From: an uncultured Prevotellaceae bacterium
Lineage (GTDB): Bacteria > Bacteroidota > Bacteroidia > Bacteroidales > Bacteroidaceae
Assembly: GCA_902789415.1 (NCBI GenBank)
Contig: CADAOD010000026.1
Location: 1-33,946, forward strand
Length of the DNA: 33,946 nt
Direction of reading: 5' to 3'
A model generated the notes under the pieces. It was not told the origin of the DNA. It worked only from the letters and a program-made list of their open reading frames with translations, and made no database searches. The position numbers and the translations under genes were made by a program. Of the stretch, positions 8,224-16,269 are shown in pieces (position 1 is the stretch's first letter; the number at the start of each line of letters is the position of its first letter).

Positions 8224-8286
8224 GCGCTACAGTGCTACAGTAAAAAAAATCCCCCCTCGCTATTAGCGAAGGGGGTTATTGTTATG
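8224..8286 (+). repeat. Hairpin repeat element, copy 1
   Basis: GCGCTACAGTGCTACAGT followed by an A-rich run and a C-rich/G-rich hairpin, then TTATTGTTAT. A second copy in the same orientation lies at 8921-8986. The pair brackets the toxin-antitoxin remnant. The GCTACAGT octamer repeats in tandem inside the element. Confidence 0.6.
8242..8275 (-). terminator. Terminator of the antitoxin gene (possibly bidirectional)
   Basis: The GC-rich hairpin at about 8251-8275 has an eight-A run on its left (8242-8249), which is a T-run when read on the minus strand just past the antitoxin stop at 8282. On the plus strand only a weak TTATT follows, so it may also stop transcription leaving the protease gene, less efficiently. 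Confidence 0.7.
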
Positions 8287-8677
8287 CGTATTCAAGAATT
8301 GTTTCTGCATCGATACCAAGCTTGGTTCGCAATCGCTTGGCCAGCGGCATAGTGATGCGACGTTTTCCACTCAAAATCTGACTGAACACAGACTCGTTAA
8401 TACCAAGAAATTGGGCACCCTCCTTCTGCTTCATGTTTCGGGCATAGAAATAATCCTCGATTAACTTGATTAACGGAGTTTTCTCGCGCAATGGCATGAT
8501 ATCCATATAATCATCCTCGTACTGAGCCATTTGGTTACTCAGTTCTGCAATCTTACGGGTGTAGTCGTTATCCATATCAGGCTCAAGCAGCCCTTTCTCA
8601 GTAGCCTCGGCTATCAAAGTTTCTACACGAGTTTTCACTTCGTCGTACTCTTTTCTTGTTGTTAGTTTCTTTTCCAT
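8282..8677 (-). CDS. HigA-type antitoxin, XRE-family helix-turn-helix protein
   Basis: 131 residues. The N-terminal half is charged and probably helical. The C-terminal third is a Cro/CI-type helix-turn-helix (about 80-125: MKQKEGAQFLGINESVFSQI, then LSGKRRITMPLAKRL). This is the arrangement of antitoxins paired with RelE-like HigB toxins, which bind the toxin and repress their own promoter. The ATG follows a strong Shine-Dalgarno-like AAGGAGGG, unusual for this phylum, and overlaps the 3' end of the upstream toxin remnant by 16 nt. The partner toxin looks truncated, so this protein may now act only as a regulator. Confidence 0.8.
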   Translation of the reverse strand: MEKKLTTRKEYDEVKTRVETLIAEATEKGLLEPDMDNDYTRKIAELSNQMAQYEDDYMDIMPLREKTPLIKLIEDYFYARNMKQKEGAQFLGINESVFSQILSGKRRITMPLAKRLRTKLGIDAETILEYA

Positions 8678-8835
8678 ATTAAACCCTCCTTCTTAAATTG
8701 TAGAATCTGCTTCAAGTCGGCATGACTTGTCCATTTAGCGCCTTTCACTTTCTCAACCCACTTATTAAGCGGGCCTGCTGATTGGGCATGGCTCTGAACG
8801 AAATCATCAAGAAGCGTTTTGTTTGCTATTCTCAT
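8662..8835 (-). pseudogene. Truncated HigB-type toxin remnant
   Basis: 57 codons from ATG 8835. Residues 1-43 (MRIANKTLLDDFVQSHAQSA, then GPLNKWVEKVKGAKWTSHADLKQ) match the N-terminal part of the HigB-like toxin family, whose members have about 95-105 residues. The central and C-terminal part (the ...VFNIKGN.YRL... strands that carry the catalytic site) is absent. After LKQ the frame runs straight into the antitoxin Shine-Dalgarno region and stops. This looks like an internal deletion that kept the antitoxin start. It could instead be a short inactive protein that is still made. Toxin activity is unlikely. Confidence 0.7.
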
Positions 8836-8851
8836 TTTACTATTTTTGCGG

Positions 8852-8883
8852 CAAAGATACAACAATCTTTGCAAATCTGCAAA
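8852..8883 (-). promoter_or_regulatory. Promoter of the toxin-antitoxin remnant (TTTG-N20-TATCTTTG)
   Basis: On the minus strand TTTG (8883-8880) and TATCTTTG (8859-8852) are separated by exactly 20 bp, a perfect Bacteroidetes promoter. It lies 17 bp before the toxin-remnant ATG, so the antitoxin should still be transcribed. Confidence 0.8.
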
Positions 8884-8893
8884 TTTATTTGCA
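8878..8893. promoter_or_regulatory. Candidate antitoxin operator
   Basis: TGCAAAT-TT-ATTTGCA is a perfect 7-bp-arm inverted repeat overlapping the -33 element of the promoter. That is where an autorepressing HigA dimer would be expected to bind. Assignment rests on position and symmetry only. Confidence 0.5.
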
Positions 8894-8920
8894 CTTTTAT
8901 AAAGAATTTATTTAAAATTG

Positions 8921-8986
8921 GCGCTACGGTGCTACAGTAAAAGAAAATATCCCTTCGCTAAAACGGCGAGGGGATTTTGTTATTAT
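8921..8986 (+). repeat. Hairpin repeat element, copy 2
   Basis: GCGCTACGGTGCTACAGT, an A-rich run, then a hairpin CCCTTCGC/GGCGAGGGG with G-U pairing and ATTTTGTTATT. Same order and orientation as copy 1 at 8224. No plus-strand gene precedes it, so it is not simply a gene terminator. The stretch from here to the 9147 promoter holds only a small TGCATA/TATGCA hairpin (8987-9001) and no gene that I can see. Confidence 0.6.
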
Positions 8987-9146
8987 TGCATATTTTATGC
9001 ATAACAATTTAGCATCAAAAACCAACCTTAGCCAAGCAAAGTGTAAGTTAACCGCAATTTTATGCTTTCATTTTGACTTTTTGGACGGCTGAGAGTATTA
9101 AAATGGTTAATATATGTTATAAAACGACACCTCTTTAATAAATTTA

Positions 9147-9178
9147 TTTGTCTATTATAATAATAAACACTACTTTTG
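9147..9178 (+). promoter_or_regulatory. Promoter of the second complete susC/susD unit (TTTG-N20-TACTTTTG)
   Basis: TTTG at 9147-9150 and TACTTTTG at 9171-9178 with a 20-bp spacer match the Bacteroidetes consensus exactly. The leader would be about 80 nt. No inverted repeat or recombinase adjoins it, so this unit looks fixed rather than switched. Confidence 0.85.
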
Positions 9179-9264
9179 CAGCCCGAAACTGGACAAAATG
9201 TTCGAAAAAGAAAGAGATTGAGACTACAGGATATAACATATAATTATTAAAAAGAGAGATTTTT

Positions 9265-12200
9265 ATGAAACAAAGACTAACGATGTTTTTCGTCAGTCTG
9301 TTCCTTTTTGTGGGTACAGCACTGGCACAGACAAAAGTTACAGGTACAGTACTCTCACAGGAGGACGGTGAGCCCATTATCGGCGCTACCATCAAAATTG
9401 TGGGTGCAGGTACTGGTGCCATCACCAACTACGACGGAGAGTTTACCGTTACAATGCCCCAGGGTAAGGACATGATTGAGATTACCTATCTGGGCTGCAA
9501 GAGCCAGACCCTGAAGGCTGTGAACGGTATGCGCGTAATGCTGAAGCCCGACACCGAGACTCTTGAAGAGGTGGTAGTTGTGGCTTACGGTACTGCCAAG
9601 AAGCAGAGTATTACCGGTGCCGTTTCGACTGTTGACGAGAAGGCTATCGAGAAGCGTATCGCATCGAACGTTACCAGCGCACTTGAGGGTGCTGCACCTG
9701 GTGTACAGGTTAACAACACTTACGGTGAGCCCGGTGCCGAGCCTACCATCCGCATTCGTGGTATCGGTTCGCTCAACGGTTCTAACACCCCACTCTACGT
9801 AGTGGATGGTATTATCTACAACGGTAACATTGCCGACCTGAACCCTGAGGATATCAAGAGCATGTCGGTACTGAAAGATGCTGCATCGGCTGCCCTGTAC
9901 GGTAACCGTGCATCGGCTGGTGTAGTTATCATCACCACCAAGAGCGGTGTATCAAAGGAGGGTAACTCATCAATCGACCTGAAGATTAACCATGGTTTCT
10001 ACAACCGTGGTATTGCCGAGTACGACCGCCTGGGTGTGAACGACTACATGGAGGCTTCGTGGCAGGCTATGAAGAACTGGGCTATGACCGGTTCGCTGGG
10101 GCTGAGCGAGAGCGAGGCTAAGGCTTATGCAAGCGCACACCTGGCTACCGACGTAATGCACCAGAACATCTGGGACCGCGCCAGCGACCAGCTGTTTGAC
10201 GAGAACGGAAAGATGGTGGCTAACGTGCTGGATGGTTACACCGACCTTGACTGGGAGGACAACATTGAGCGCACCGGTCAGCGTCAGGAGTACATCCTGA
10301 GCGGTAACTTTACTAACGAGAAAACCAACGTTTACTCATCGTTAGGTTACCTGAACGAGAAGGGTTACGTAATTAACAGCGACTACGAGCGCTACACCGC
10401 CCGCGTAAACGCTACCTTTACACCTAACAAGTATTTTACTGCTGGTGTAAACCTGAATGGTGCCATCTCAAAGCGCAACTTTAACAACAACGCCAGCGGT
10501 ACTGCCTATGCCAACCCATTCAGCACCGCCCGCTACATGGCGCCTATCTATCCTATCTACAGCCACAACGCCGATGGCAGCATTGTTACCGACGAGAATG
10601 GCGAGTATGTATATGATACAACATCTGACTATCTTGACAACCGTAACATTGCTTACGAGCTGCGCAAGGATACCGATACACGCAAGCGTAACGTACTGAA
10701 CGGTACTGCTTTCCTGACACTGAACCTGCCATACGACTTCTCGGTAACCGTTAAGGGTAACCTGTCGCACCGTTCATCTACACGTCAGCAGTACAACAAC
10801 CCCGAGATTGGCGATGGTGCTACCACCAACGGTCGCTTAACCAACTACAGCAACGAGTACGAGGATTACACCATGCAGGAGTTGCTTAACTGGGGTCACG
10901 ACTACGGCAATCACCACATCGACGCCATGGTAGGTCATGAGAATACTCACCTGCAGACCGAGAACTTCAGCGGTATGAACACCAATATGGCTGTCGACGG
11001 CATCTACGTTCTGAATAACTTCCTTACTAACTCATACTTGAGCGGTTACAACGATGAGTATGCTACCGAGTCGTACCTGGCTCGTGCACGCTATAACTAC
11101 GATCAGCGTTACTTTGTTGATGCTTCGCTGCGCCGCGATGGTTCATCACGTTTTGCAAGTTCAAACCGTTGGGGTAACTTCTTCTCATTCGGTGCTACCT
11201 GGAATGCAAAGAAAGAGGAGTTCCTGCGCACCGTAAAGTGGGTTAACCAGCTGCGCGTACGTGCCTCGTACGGTGAGGTGGGTAACGATGCCGGCGTGGG
11301 CTACTATGGCTACCAGGCTCTTTACTACATCGGCAAGAACGGTGGTAACAGTGCCCTGATGAAGCAGAGCCTGAGCGCTGAGGACATTAAGTGGGAGACT
11401 GCTCAGACTGTCGACGCAGCCATCGAGGGTCGCCTGTTCGGTCGCATGAACTTCAGCATCGGCTACTTCGACAAGCGCAACAAGGACCTGCTCTTCGCAG
11501 TACGTCTGCCTCTGTCGGCCGGTTCGTTCTCGTACGGCGACTACTACAACATGACCGTTAACAAGAACATTGGTACCATCGCTAACCGCGGTTGGGAGAT
11601 TTCGCTGGATGCCGACGTGCTCCAGAAGAAGGATTGGACTGTTAACGTAGGTTTGGATGCTACATTTATCAAGAATAAGATTATTAAGCTGCCTAACGGC
11701 GACAACATCCTCTCGGGTGTTCACAACTACACCGAGGGTCGTTCGCTGTACGACTTCTATACTTACCACTACGTGGGTGTTGACCAGATGACTGGTCGCG
11801 CACTGTACACACTCGACCCCGATATGAAGGAAGCTGCCGCCAAGCAGGGCGAACTGGTTACCATCAACGGTGTTGACTATACTACCGATACAGCTTATGG
11901 CTTGCGCGACTTCCATGGCACTGCCGCTCCTACCGTTTACGGTTCGGTTCACGGCAACGTAAGTTGGAAGGACCTCTCGCTGAGCGTACTGGCTACCTAC
12001 AGCCTGGGTGGTAAGACCATGGACTACACCTATCAGACACTGATGAGTGTTAACTCTATGTCGAGCGGTTCGGCTCTGCACAAGAATGCCCTGAAGGCTT
12101 GGAACGGTGTACCCGAAGGTATGACCGAGACATCGGCCGACCGCATTGATCCAAACGGCGTACCTGCTCTCGACTACAACCTGAGCTCGAAGAACAACGC

Positions 12201-12456
12201 TACCAGCGACCGCTGGCTCACAAGCGCATCGTACCTGGTGATGAAGAACATCAGCCTGTCGTACAATCTGCCTAAGAAGTGGCTCACCGGCCTGAACGCT
12301 GGCGTTAACGGTGTAACACTTACCGCTGGTGTTGAGAACCTGTTTACACTCACAGCCCGCAAGGGTATGAACCCACAGTACAGCTTTACCGGTGGACAGG
12401 ACGATACCTACGTAACAGCTCGCGTTTGGAACTTCTCGCTCAATGTTAATTTCTAA
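9265..12456 (+). CDS. SusC-family TonB-dependent outer membrane transporter
   Basis: 1063 residues. Signal peptide to about ALAQ22, carboxypeptidase-regulatory-like domain (about 23-100), TonB-box-like EEVVVVAYG, plug with TPLYVVDGI and SVLKDAASAALYGNRASAGV, then a long barrel ending in a terminal Phe (FSLNVNF). It makes the import complex with the SusD at 12478. The first ~43 codons closely resemble those of the other two susC genes in DNA, including the codons AGA CTA ACG, whereas the remainder is a different subtype. It has its own consensus promoter at 9147-9178. The codon pattern is rich in GGT, AAC and CTG, like that of highly expressed genes. Substrate unknown. Confidence 0.95.
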   Translation: MKQRLTMFFVSLFLFVGTALAQTKVTGTVLSQEDGEPIIGATIKIVGAGTGAITNYDGEFTVTMPQGKDMIEITYLGCKSQTLKAVNGMRVMLKPDTETLEEVVVVAYGTAKKQSITGAVSTVDEKAIEKRIASNVTSALEGAAPGVQVNNTYGEPGAEPTIRIRGIGSLNGSNTPLYVVDGIIYNGNIADLNPEDIKSMSVLKDAASAALYGNRASAGVVIITTKSGVSKEGNSSIDLKINHGFYNRGIAEYDRLGVNDYMEASWQAMKNWAMTGSLGLSESEAKAYASAHLATDVMHQNIWDRASDQLFDENGKMVANVLDGYTDLDWEDNIERTGQRQEYILSGNFTNEKTNVYSSLGYLNEKGYVINSDYERYTARVNATFTPNKYFTAGVNLNGAISKRNFNNNASGTAYANPFSTARYMAPIYPIYSHNADGSIVTDENGEYVYDTTSDYLDNRNIAYELRKDTDTRKRNVLNGTAFLTLNLPYDFSVTVKGNLSHRSSTRQQYNNPEIGDGATTNGRLTNYSNEYEDYTMQELLNWGHDYGNHHIDAMVGHENTHLQTENFSGMNTNMAVDGIYVLNNFLTNSYLSGYNDEYATESYLARARYNYDQRYFVDASLRRDGSSRFASSNRWGNFFSFGATWNAKKEEFLRTVKWVNQLRVRASYGEVGNDAGVGYYGYQALYYIGKNGGNSALMKQSLSAEDIKWETAQTVDAAIEGRLFGRMNFSIGYFDKRNKDLLFAVRLPLSAGSFSYGDYYNMTVNKNIGTIANRGWEISLDADVLQKKDWTVNVGLDATFIKNKIIKLPNGDNILSGVHNYTEGRSLYDFYTYHYVGVDQMTGRALYTLDPDMKEAAAKQGELVTINGVDYTTDTAYGLRDFHGTAAPTVYGSVHGNVSWKDLSLSVLATYSLGGKTMDYTYQTLMSVNSMSSGSALHKNALKAWNGVPEGMTETSADRIDPNGVPALDYNLSSKNNATSDRWLTSASYLVMKNISLSYNLPKKWLTGLNAGVNGVTLTAGVENLFTLTARKGMNPQYSFTGGQDDTYVTARVWNFSLNVNF

Positions 12457-12477
12457 TTTTTAAAGGAATATCGAAGT

Positions 12478-14130
12478 ATGAAAAAATATATTAGCAACAT
12501 CATGGCAGGTATGGTGCTGGTTAGCGCTACCGCACTCACATCGTGTGGCGCCGACTATCTGAACACCAATCCTACCGAGTCGATCTCGGCCGATGCCGCT
12601 GTAGCCACCACCGAGAACGCCTACAAGGCACTTAACGGTATTGCCAAGAGCATGAGCACCCAGCAGTACGCCTGGAGTCAGGGTTGTGCCGGCGAAAACC
12701 GCATCATAGCTCTTTACGAGAACTATGCCAGCCAGGATTATTTTTACAACTACTACGCACAGGGTTGGGCTCCTATCATGAACCTGGAGTACTCGCTGCG
12801 TAACAACACATCGTTCGATGCATACCCCTGGTACTACTACTATACACTGGTAGGACAGGCTAACACCATCATCACCCGTATCGACAATGCTACCGGCGAC
12901 GAGGCTATGAAGCAGTTCGAGAAGGCATCGGCACTTACTTTCCGCGCCTACAGCTTCGAGAAGTTGCTTCACTACTACGCTCCACGCTGGCAGGACAGCA
13001 ACAACGGTACTGCCAAGGGTATCTGCTTGCGACTGGATGAATCTACAGGCGAGCTGGCACAGGCATCAATGGCAGAGTGCTACGCCCAGATTTACAAGGA
13101 CCTCGACGAGGCTATCAGCCTGTTTGAGCAGAGCGGTAAGGACCGTGGTACCAACGAGATTTGGATTGCCAACGAGAACGTAGCACACGCTGTTTACGCA
13201 CGTGCTGCCCTGGCTAAGCAGGACTACCAGACTGCGCTTACACACGCACCTCTGGCACGCAAGGGTTATGCCCTGATGAGCAATGCCGACTACTATGCCG
13301 GTTTCTGCAAGCCTACAAGCGAGTGGATTTTTGGTAGCTATGGCGACGCTCAGGAGAACATGTGGTACTGGAGCTACGGTACACAGTACTCTTGTAACGG
13401 TTACTACGCTAACAACACCGCTAACGGTGCTGGTTCTATCGACATCGAGCTGACCAACCAGATTCCTGACAACGACGCTCGTAAGGGCCTGTTCCTTACA
13501 CCCGATAAGTTCGAGAACTTTGACCTGAGCGACAAGACCGTTGCCGACAACACTTACCTGAGCTACGGTATCATGGGCTTTAGTAACGATGCCCTGTGGG
13601 ACGAGGTTGACGCTTACGTTGAGAACCGTCATAACACATCATCGGCCAGCAGCATGGAGCGTCCTTACAAGCAGGGTTACTACTATGTAGGTGGTCAGAC
13701 CAAGTTCTACGTATTCGACACTCCAGGTGTAGGCTATCTGCCATTCATCCGCTCATCTGAGATGGTGCTGATTGAGGCCGAGGCTAACTACTTCCTGGGT
13801 AACGAGACTGCTGCACAGGCTGCCTTGGTAGAGCTAAACGCTTCGACTGGTCGTGACGCTGACTACACTTGCGACAAGACTGGCGAGGAGCTGTTCGACG
13901 AGATTGTAAACTACCGTCGCCTGGAGCTTTGGGGCGAGGGCTTTGGTTTCAGCGACTACAAGCGTTGGAACAAGGCTATCTCTCGTAAGAGTCTGGCTCA
14001 GGGTGGTAGCGCATCACCCGCCATCGCTGTTACCGTTAAGGCCGACAACGACAACTGGACATGGGCCATCCCACAGTGGGAGAGCGACTACAACGATGCC
14101 TTTAAGGATTCAACAAGCAGCGCTGAGTAA
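12478..14130 (+). CDS. SusD-family surface nutrient-binding lipoprotein
   Basis: 550 residues with a lipobox LTSC (Cys23), a TPR-like N-terminal domain and typical SusD motifs near the end (RRLELWGEGFGFSDYKRWNK at about 480-500). The tail reads WAIPQWESDYNDAFKDS rather than ending in the common NPGY, a modest variation. It follows its susC by 21 nt with an AAAGGA Shine-Dalgarno-like stretch, so the two are cotranscribed and translationally close. No enzyme gene is attached, so the substrate cannot be guessed from neighbours. A strong terminator follows at 14159. Confidence 0.95.
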   Translation: MKKYISNIMAGMVLVSATALTSCGADYLNTNPTESISADAAVATTENAYKALNGIAKSMSTQQYAWSQGCAGENRIIALYENYASQDYFYNYYAQGWAPIMNLEYSLRNNTSFDAYPWYYYYTLVGQANTIITRIDNATGDEAMKQFEKASALTFRAYSFEKLLHYYAPRWQDSNNGTAKGICLRLDESTGELAQASMAECYAQIYKDLDEAISLFEQSGKDRGTNEIWIANENVAHAVYARAALAKQDYQTALTHAPLARKGYALMSNADYYAGFCKPTSEWIFGSYGDAQENMWYWSYGTQYSCNGYYANNTANGAGSIDIELTNQIPDNDARKGLFLTPDKFENFDLSDKTVADNTYLSYGIMGFSNDALWDEVDAYVENRHNTSSASSMERPYKQGYYYVGGQTKFYVFDTPGVGYLPFIRSSEMVLIEAEANYFLGNETAAQAALVELNASTGRDADYTCDKTGEELFDEIVNYRRLELWGEGFGFSDYKRWNKAISRKSLAQGGSASPAIAVTVKADNDNWTWAIPQWESDYNDAFKDSTSSAE

Positions 14131-14158
14131 TACTTAGCATCCACACAATAAAAAAACG

Positions 14159-14197
14159 TCGCGGGTTTGCCATCCAAGCAAGCTCGCGATTTTTTTG
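14159..14197 (+). terminator. Intrinsic terminator of the susC/susD unit
   Basis: TCGCGGGTTTGC (14159-14170) and GCAAGCTCGCGA (14178-14189) form a 12-bp stem with two G-U pairs and a 7-nt loop, followed by seven to eight T. Confidence 0.9.
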
Positions 14198-14198
14198 T

Positions 14199-14225
14199 GC
14201 GCTACAACGCTACAGTGCTACAGTT
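14199..14225 (+). repeat. Third GCTAC(AGT) short tandem repeat
   Basis: GCGCTACAACGCTACAGTGC followed by TACAGT repeats the 5' part of the elements at 8224 and 8921, again beside a terminator hairpin but with the order reversed. Three copies in one window suggest a dispersed intergenic repeat family. Confidence 0.5.
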
Positions 14226-14231
14226 AGAAAG

Positions 14232-14678
14232 TTAGCGTTTGGCCTTGAAAAAATTCTGCATCAATTCGCGGCACTCGGCTTCTAACACCCCCTGGGTTAC
14301 CTGCGCCTTGGGGTGGAAAGCGTTAGGCGCCAACAGGTGGTAGCCACGCTTATCATCAGGGGCACCATATACGATACGGGGTATCTGAGCCCAACCAATG
14401 GCACCGGCACACATGGTGCAAGGCTCAACGGTAACATACAGTGTGCACTCGGTAAGATACTTGCCCCCCAACGTATTGGCAGCGGCAGTAATAGCCTGCA
14501 TCTCGGCATGGGCGGTAACATCGCACAGCGTTTCGGTTAGGTTGTGCGCACGCGACACTACCCTATCCTTACACACCACCACGGCACCAATGGGTATCTC
14601 GCCCGCCTCAAGAGCCAAATGGGCCTCGTCTAACGCCATCTGCATGTAGCGTTCGTCTTTTTTTTGTTGTTCTTCCAT
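14232..14678 (-). CDS. tadA: tRNA-specific adenosine deaminase (A34 to inosine)
   Basis: 148 residues, the usual size. The zinc/cytidine-deaminase signature is complete: HAE at 57-59 (His ligand and catalytic Glu59) and PCTMC at 86-90 (Cys87, Cys90 ligands). YGAPDDKRG follows at about 118. TadA makes inosine at the wobble position of tRNA-Arg(ACG). Generic guanine or cytosine deaminases share the fold, but the length and MQMALDEA start favour TadA. The start at 14678 is only about five bases past the -7 box, so the message may have almost no leader. Met12 or Met14 are alternatives. Confidence 0.85.
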   Translation of the reverse strand: MEEQQKKDERYMQMALDEAHLALEAGEIPIGAVVVCKDRVVSRAHNLTETLCDVTAHAEMQAITAAANTLGGKYLTECTLYVTVEPCTMCAGAIGWAQIPRIVYGAPDDKRGYHLLAPNAFHPKAQVTQGVLEAECRELMQNFFKAKR

Positions 14679-14682
14679 ACTG

Positions 14683-14690
14683 CAAAGGTA
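14683..14690 (-). promoter_or_regulatory. -7 box TACCTTTG of tadA
   Basis: The minus strand 14690 to 14683 reads TACCTTTG, a full TAnnTTTG match, ending five bases before the ATG. This implies a leaderless or nearly leaderless transcript if the annotated start is used. Confidence 0.65.
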
Positions 14691-14712
14691 ACAAAATTGC
14701 CTAACACAAAGA

Positions 14713-14773
14713 CACAGAGATACAGAGTTTTTTGTTTTTTTATTAAAATTCTCTGTACCTCTGTACCTCTGTG
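14713..14773. repeat. Inverted repeat between the divergent tadA and birA promoters
   Basis: CACAGAGATACAGAG (14713-14727) pairs with CTCTGTACCTCTGTG (14759-14773) with one mismatch. The right side has an extra 8-bp unit (ACCTCTGT repeats), so the arm can also pair one register earlier. The loop is T-rich. It sits between two opposing promoters, so it could be a regulatory hairpin or simply a dispersed repeat. Confidence 0.6.
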
Positions 14774-14787
14774 TTTAATTTTATTTG

Positions 14788-14795
14788 TATCTTTG
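14788..14795 (+). promoter_or_regulatory. -7 box TATCTTTG of birA
   Basis: Full TAnnTTTG match. The first in-frame ATG is at 14806, only about ten bases on, which again implies a very short or absent leader. Confidence 0.65.
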
Positions 14796-14805
14796 CACTC
14801 GGAAT

Positions 14806-15519
14806 ATGATGGAATTTAAGATAGTACACGTTGATGAGACCGATTCAACCAACCGTTGGATGAAGGAAAACGGCGAGGGTGATATGGTGGTAGTGGCTGA
14901 TTTCCAGACTGCTGGAAAGGGTTGCGGTACCAACACCTGGGAGAGTGAGCGCGGTAAGAACCTGCTCTTCTCGGTACTTATCCACCCCCAGAAGGTGTCG
15001 GCTCACACACAGTTCATCATTACCCAAATGGTATCGGTAGCCCTGTGCAACACGCTGCAGCGCTACATACCGCAAACACCCGAAATAAAATGGCCTAACG
15101 ACATTTACGTAGGCGACAAGAAGATATGCGGCGTGCTGATTGAGAACCGATTGGAAGGCCGTCGTATCAAAGACTGCATTATCGGCATCGGACTGGATGT
15201 GAACCAGACAGAGTTTGTAAGCGATGCCCCCAACCCCGTATCGATGAAACAACTGACGGGCCGCGACACCGATCGCGACGAGTTGTTGGCTGCATTCCTG
15301 GACGAGCTGCAGCTGGCCATCGACAACATGGGCATACATCAGGTTTACATGAACCGACTTTACCGTCGCGAGGGCTTGTACCCCTTCGAGGCCGACGGTA
15401 AGCGCTTTATGGCCACCGTGGTTGGCACTACCGACGACGGACGCCTGATGCTGCAAGATGCCAACGGCATAGCACATTTGTATAGATTTAAGGAAGTGGT
15501 TTTTGTCATTGAACATTGA
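14806..15519 (+). CDS. birA: Biotin--[acetyl-CoA-carboxylase] ligase, monofunctional
   Basis: 237 residues from ATG 14806 (a second ATG follows at once). The longer frame from 14785 would begin before the predicted promoter, so it is rejected. The BPL/LplA catalytic fold is clear: DSTNRWMKE near the N-terminus, GKGCGTNTWESERGKNLLFS (biotinyl-AMP loop, about 42-61), KWPNDIYVGDKKICGVLIE (about 100-118), and GIGLDVNQ. There is no N-terminal helix-turn-helix, so it attaches biotin to carboxylase carrier proteins but does not repress biotin genes. The last codons and stop fall in a CATTGAA tandem repeat. Confidence 0.9.
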   Translation: MMEFKIVHVDETDSTNRWMKENGEGDMVVVADFQTAGKGCGTNTWESERGKNLLFSVLIHPQKVSAHTQFIITQMVSVALCNTLQRYIPQTPEIKWPNDIYVGDKKICGVLIENRLEGRRIKDCIIGIGLDVNQTEFVSDAPNPVSMKQLTGRDTDRDELLAAFLDELQLAIDNMGIHQVYMNRLYRREGLYPFEADGKRFMATVVGTTDDGRLMLQDANGIAHLYRFKEVVFVIEH

Positions 15520-15531
15520 ACATTGAACATT
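15507..15531 (+). repeat. Heptanucleotide tandem repeat CATTGAA x3
   Basis: Three exact CATTGAA units plus CATT. The first unit encodes the last residues and stop of birA. A related array is found at 17373-17400 in the start region of pssA. Confidence 0.8.
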
Positions 15532-15554
15532 ATTAAAGATTAAACATTAGTGAT

Positions 15555-16265
15555 ATGGCAAGATTTAAGAGAATTCTGTTAAAGCTTTCGGGCGAGAGCC
15601 TGATGGGCAAGCAGGGCTACGGTATCGACCCTGAGCGACTGAGCGACTATGCTAATCAGATTAAGGAGATTGCAGGCATGGGCGTGCAGATTGGTATCGT
15701 GATTGGTGGTGGTAACATCTTCCGCGGACTTTCGGGCTCGCAGAAGGGTTTCGACCGTGTAAAGGGCGACCAGATGGGTATGTGCGCCACTGTTATTAAC
15801 TCGCTGGCTCTGAGCTCGGCTCTGGGTGCTGTTGGTGTTAAGAACAAGGTGCTTACCGCTATCCGCATGGAGCCTATCGGCGAGTTCTACACCAAGTGGA
15901 AGGCCATCGAGGCTATGGAGGCTGGCTACGTTTGTATCTTCTCGGCCGGCACAGGTTCGCCCTACTTCACCACCGATACAGGCAGTAGCTTGCGCGGTAT
16001 TGAGATTGAGGCCGACGTGATGCTGAAGGGTACTCGTGTGGATGGTATCTACACTGCCGACCCCGAGAAGGACCCCACAGCTACCAAGTTTGAGGATATT
16101 ACCTATAAGGAGGTGCTGGCACGCGGACTGAAGGTGATGGACCTTACAGCTATCTGCATGTGTCAGGACAACAACCTGCCTATCTACGTGTTCAACATGG
16201 ACGTAGTTGGCAATCTTAAAAAGGTAATGGATGGCGAGCAGATTGGTACCTTAGTGCACAACTAA
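15555..16265 (+). CDS. pyrH: UMP kinase (uridylate kinase)
   Basis: 236 residues, the normal bacterial length. Amino-acid-kinase fold motifs: LLKLSGESLMG (N-terminal phosphate-binding loop), GGGNIFRGL (about 54-62), and the UMP-binding YFTTDTGSSLRGIEIEADVM (about 137-156), followed by TRVDGIYTADP. It phosphorylates UMP to UDP in pyrimidine nucleotide synthesis and is essential in most bacteria. It lies 35 nt after birA with no clear promoter and is convergent with the DUF4834 gene, stopping 5 bp from it. Confidence 0.95.
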   Translation: MARFKRILLKLSGESLMGKQGYGIDPERLSDYANQIKEIAGMGVQIGIVIGGGNIFRGLSGSQKGFDRVKGDQMGMCATVINSLALSSALGAVGVKNKVLTAIRMEPIGEFYTKWKAIEAMEAGYVCIFSAGTGSPYFTTDTGSSLRGIEIEADVMLKGTRVDGIYTADPEKDPTATKFEDITYKEVLARGLKVMDLTAICMCQDNNLPIYVFNMDVVGNLKKVMDGEQIGTLVHN

Positions 16266-16269
16266 GATA

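Noticed and set aside
11185-12081. Long 298-codon minus-strand open frame opposite the susC at 9265
   Set aside because: Low-complexity Val/Thr/His-rich translation typical of the antisense of a GC-biased gene. The plus strand is clearly susC.
14199-14225. CRISPR-like array from GCTACAGT repeats
   Set aside because: The repeats are too short, tandem without spacers, and no cas genes are present.
14785-14805. Longer birA start at 14785
   Set aside because: It lies upstream of or within the predicted -7 box, and the extra residues are not part of the family.
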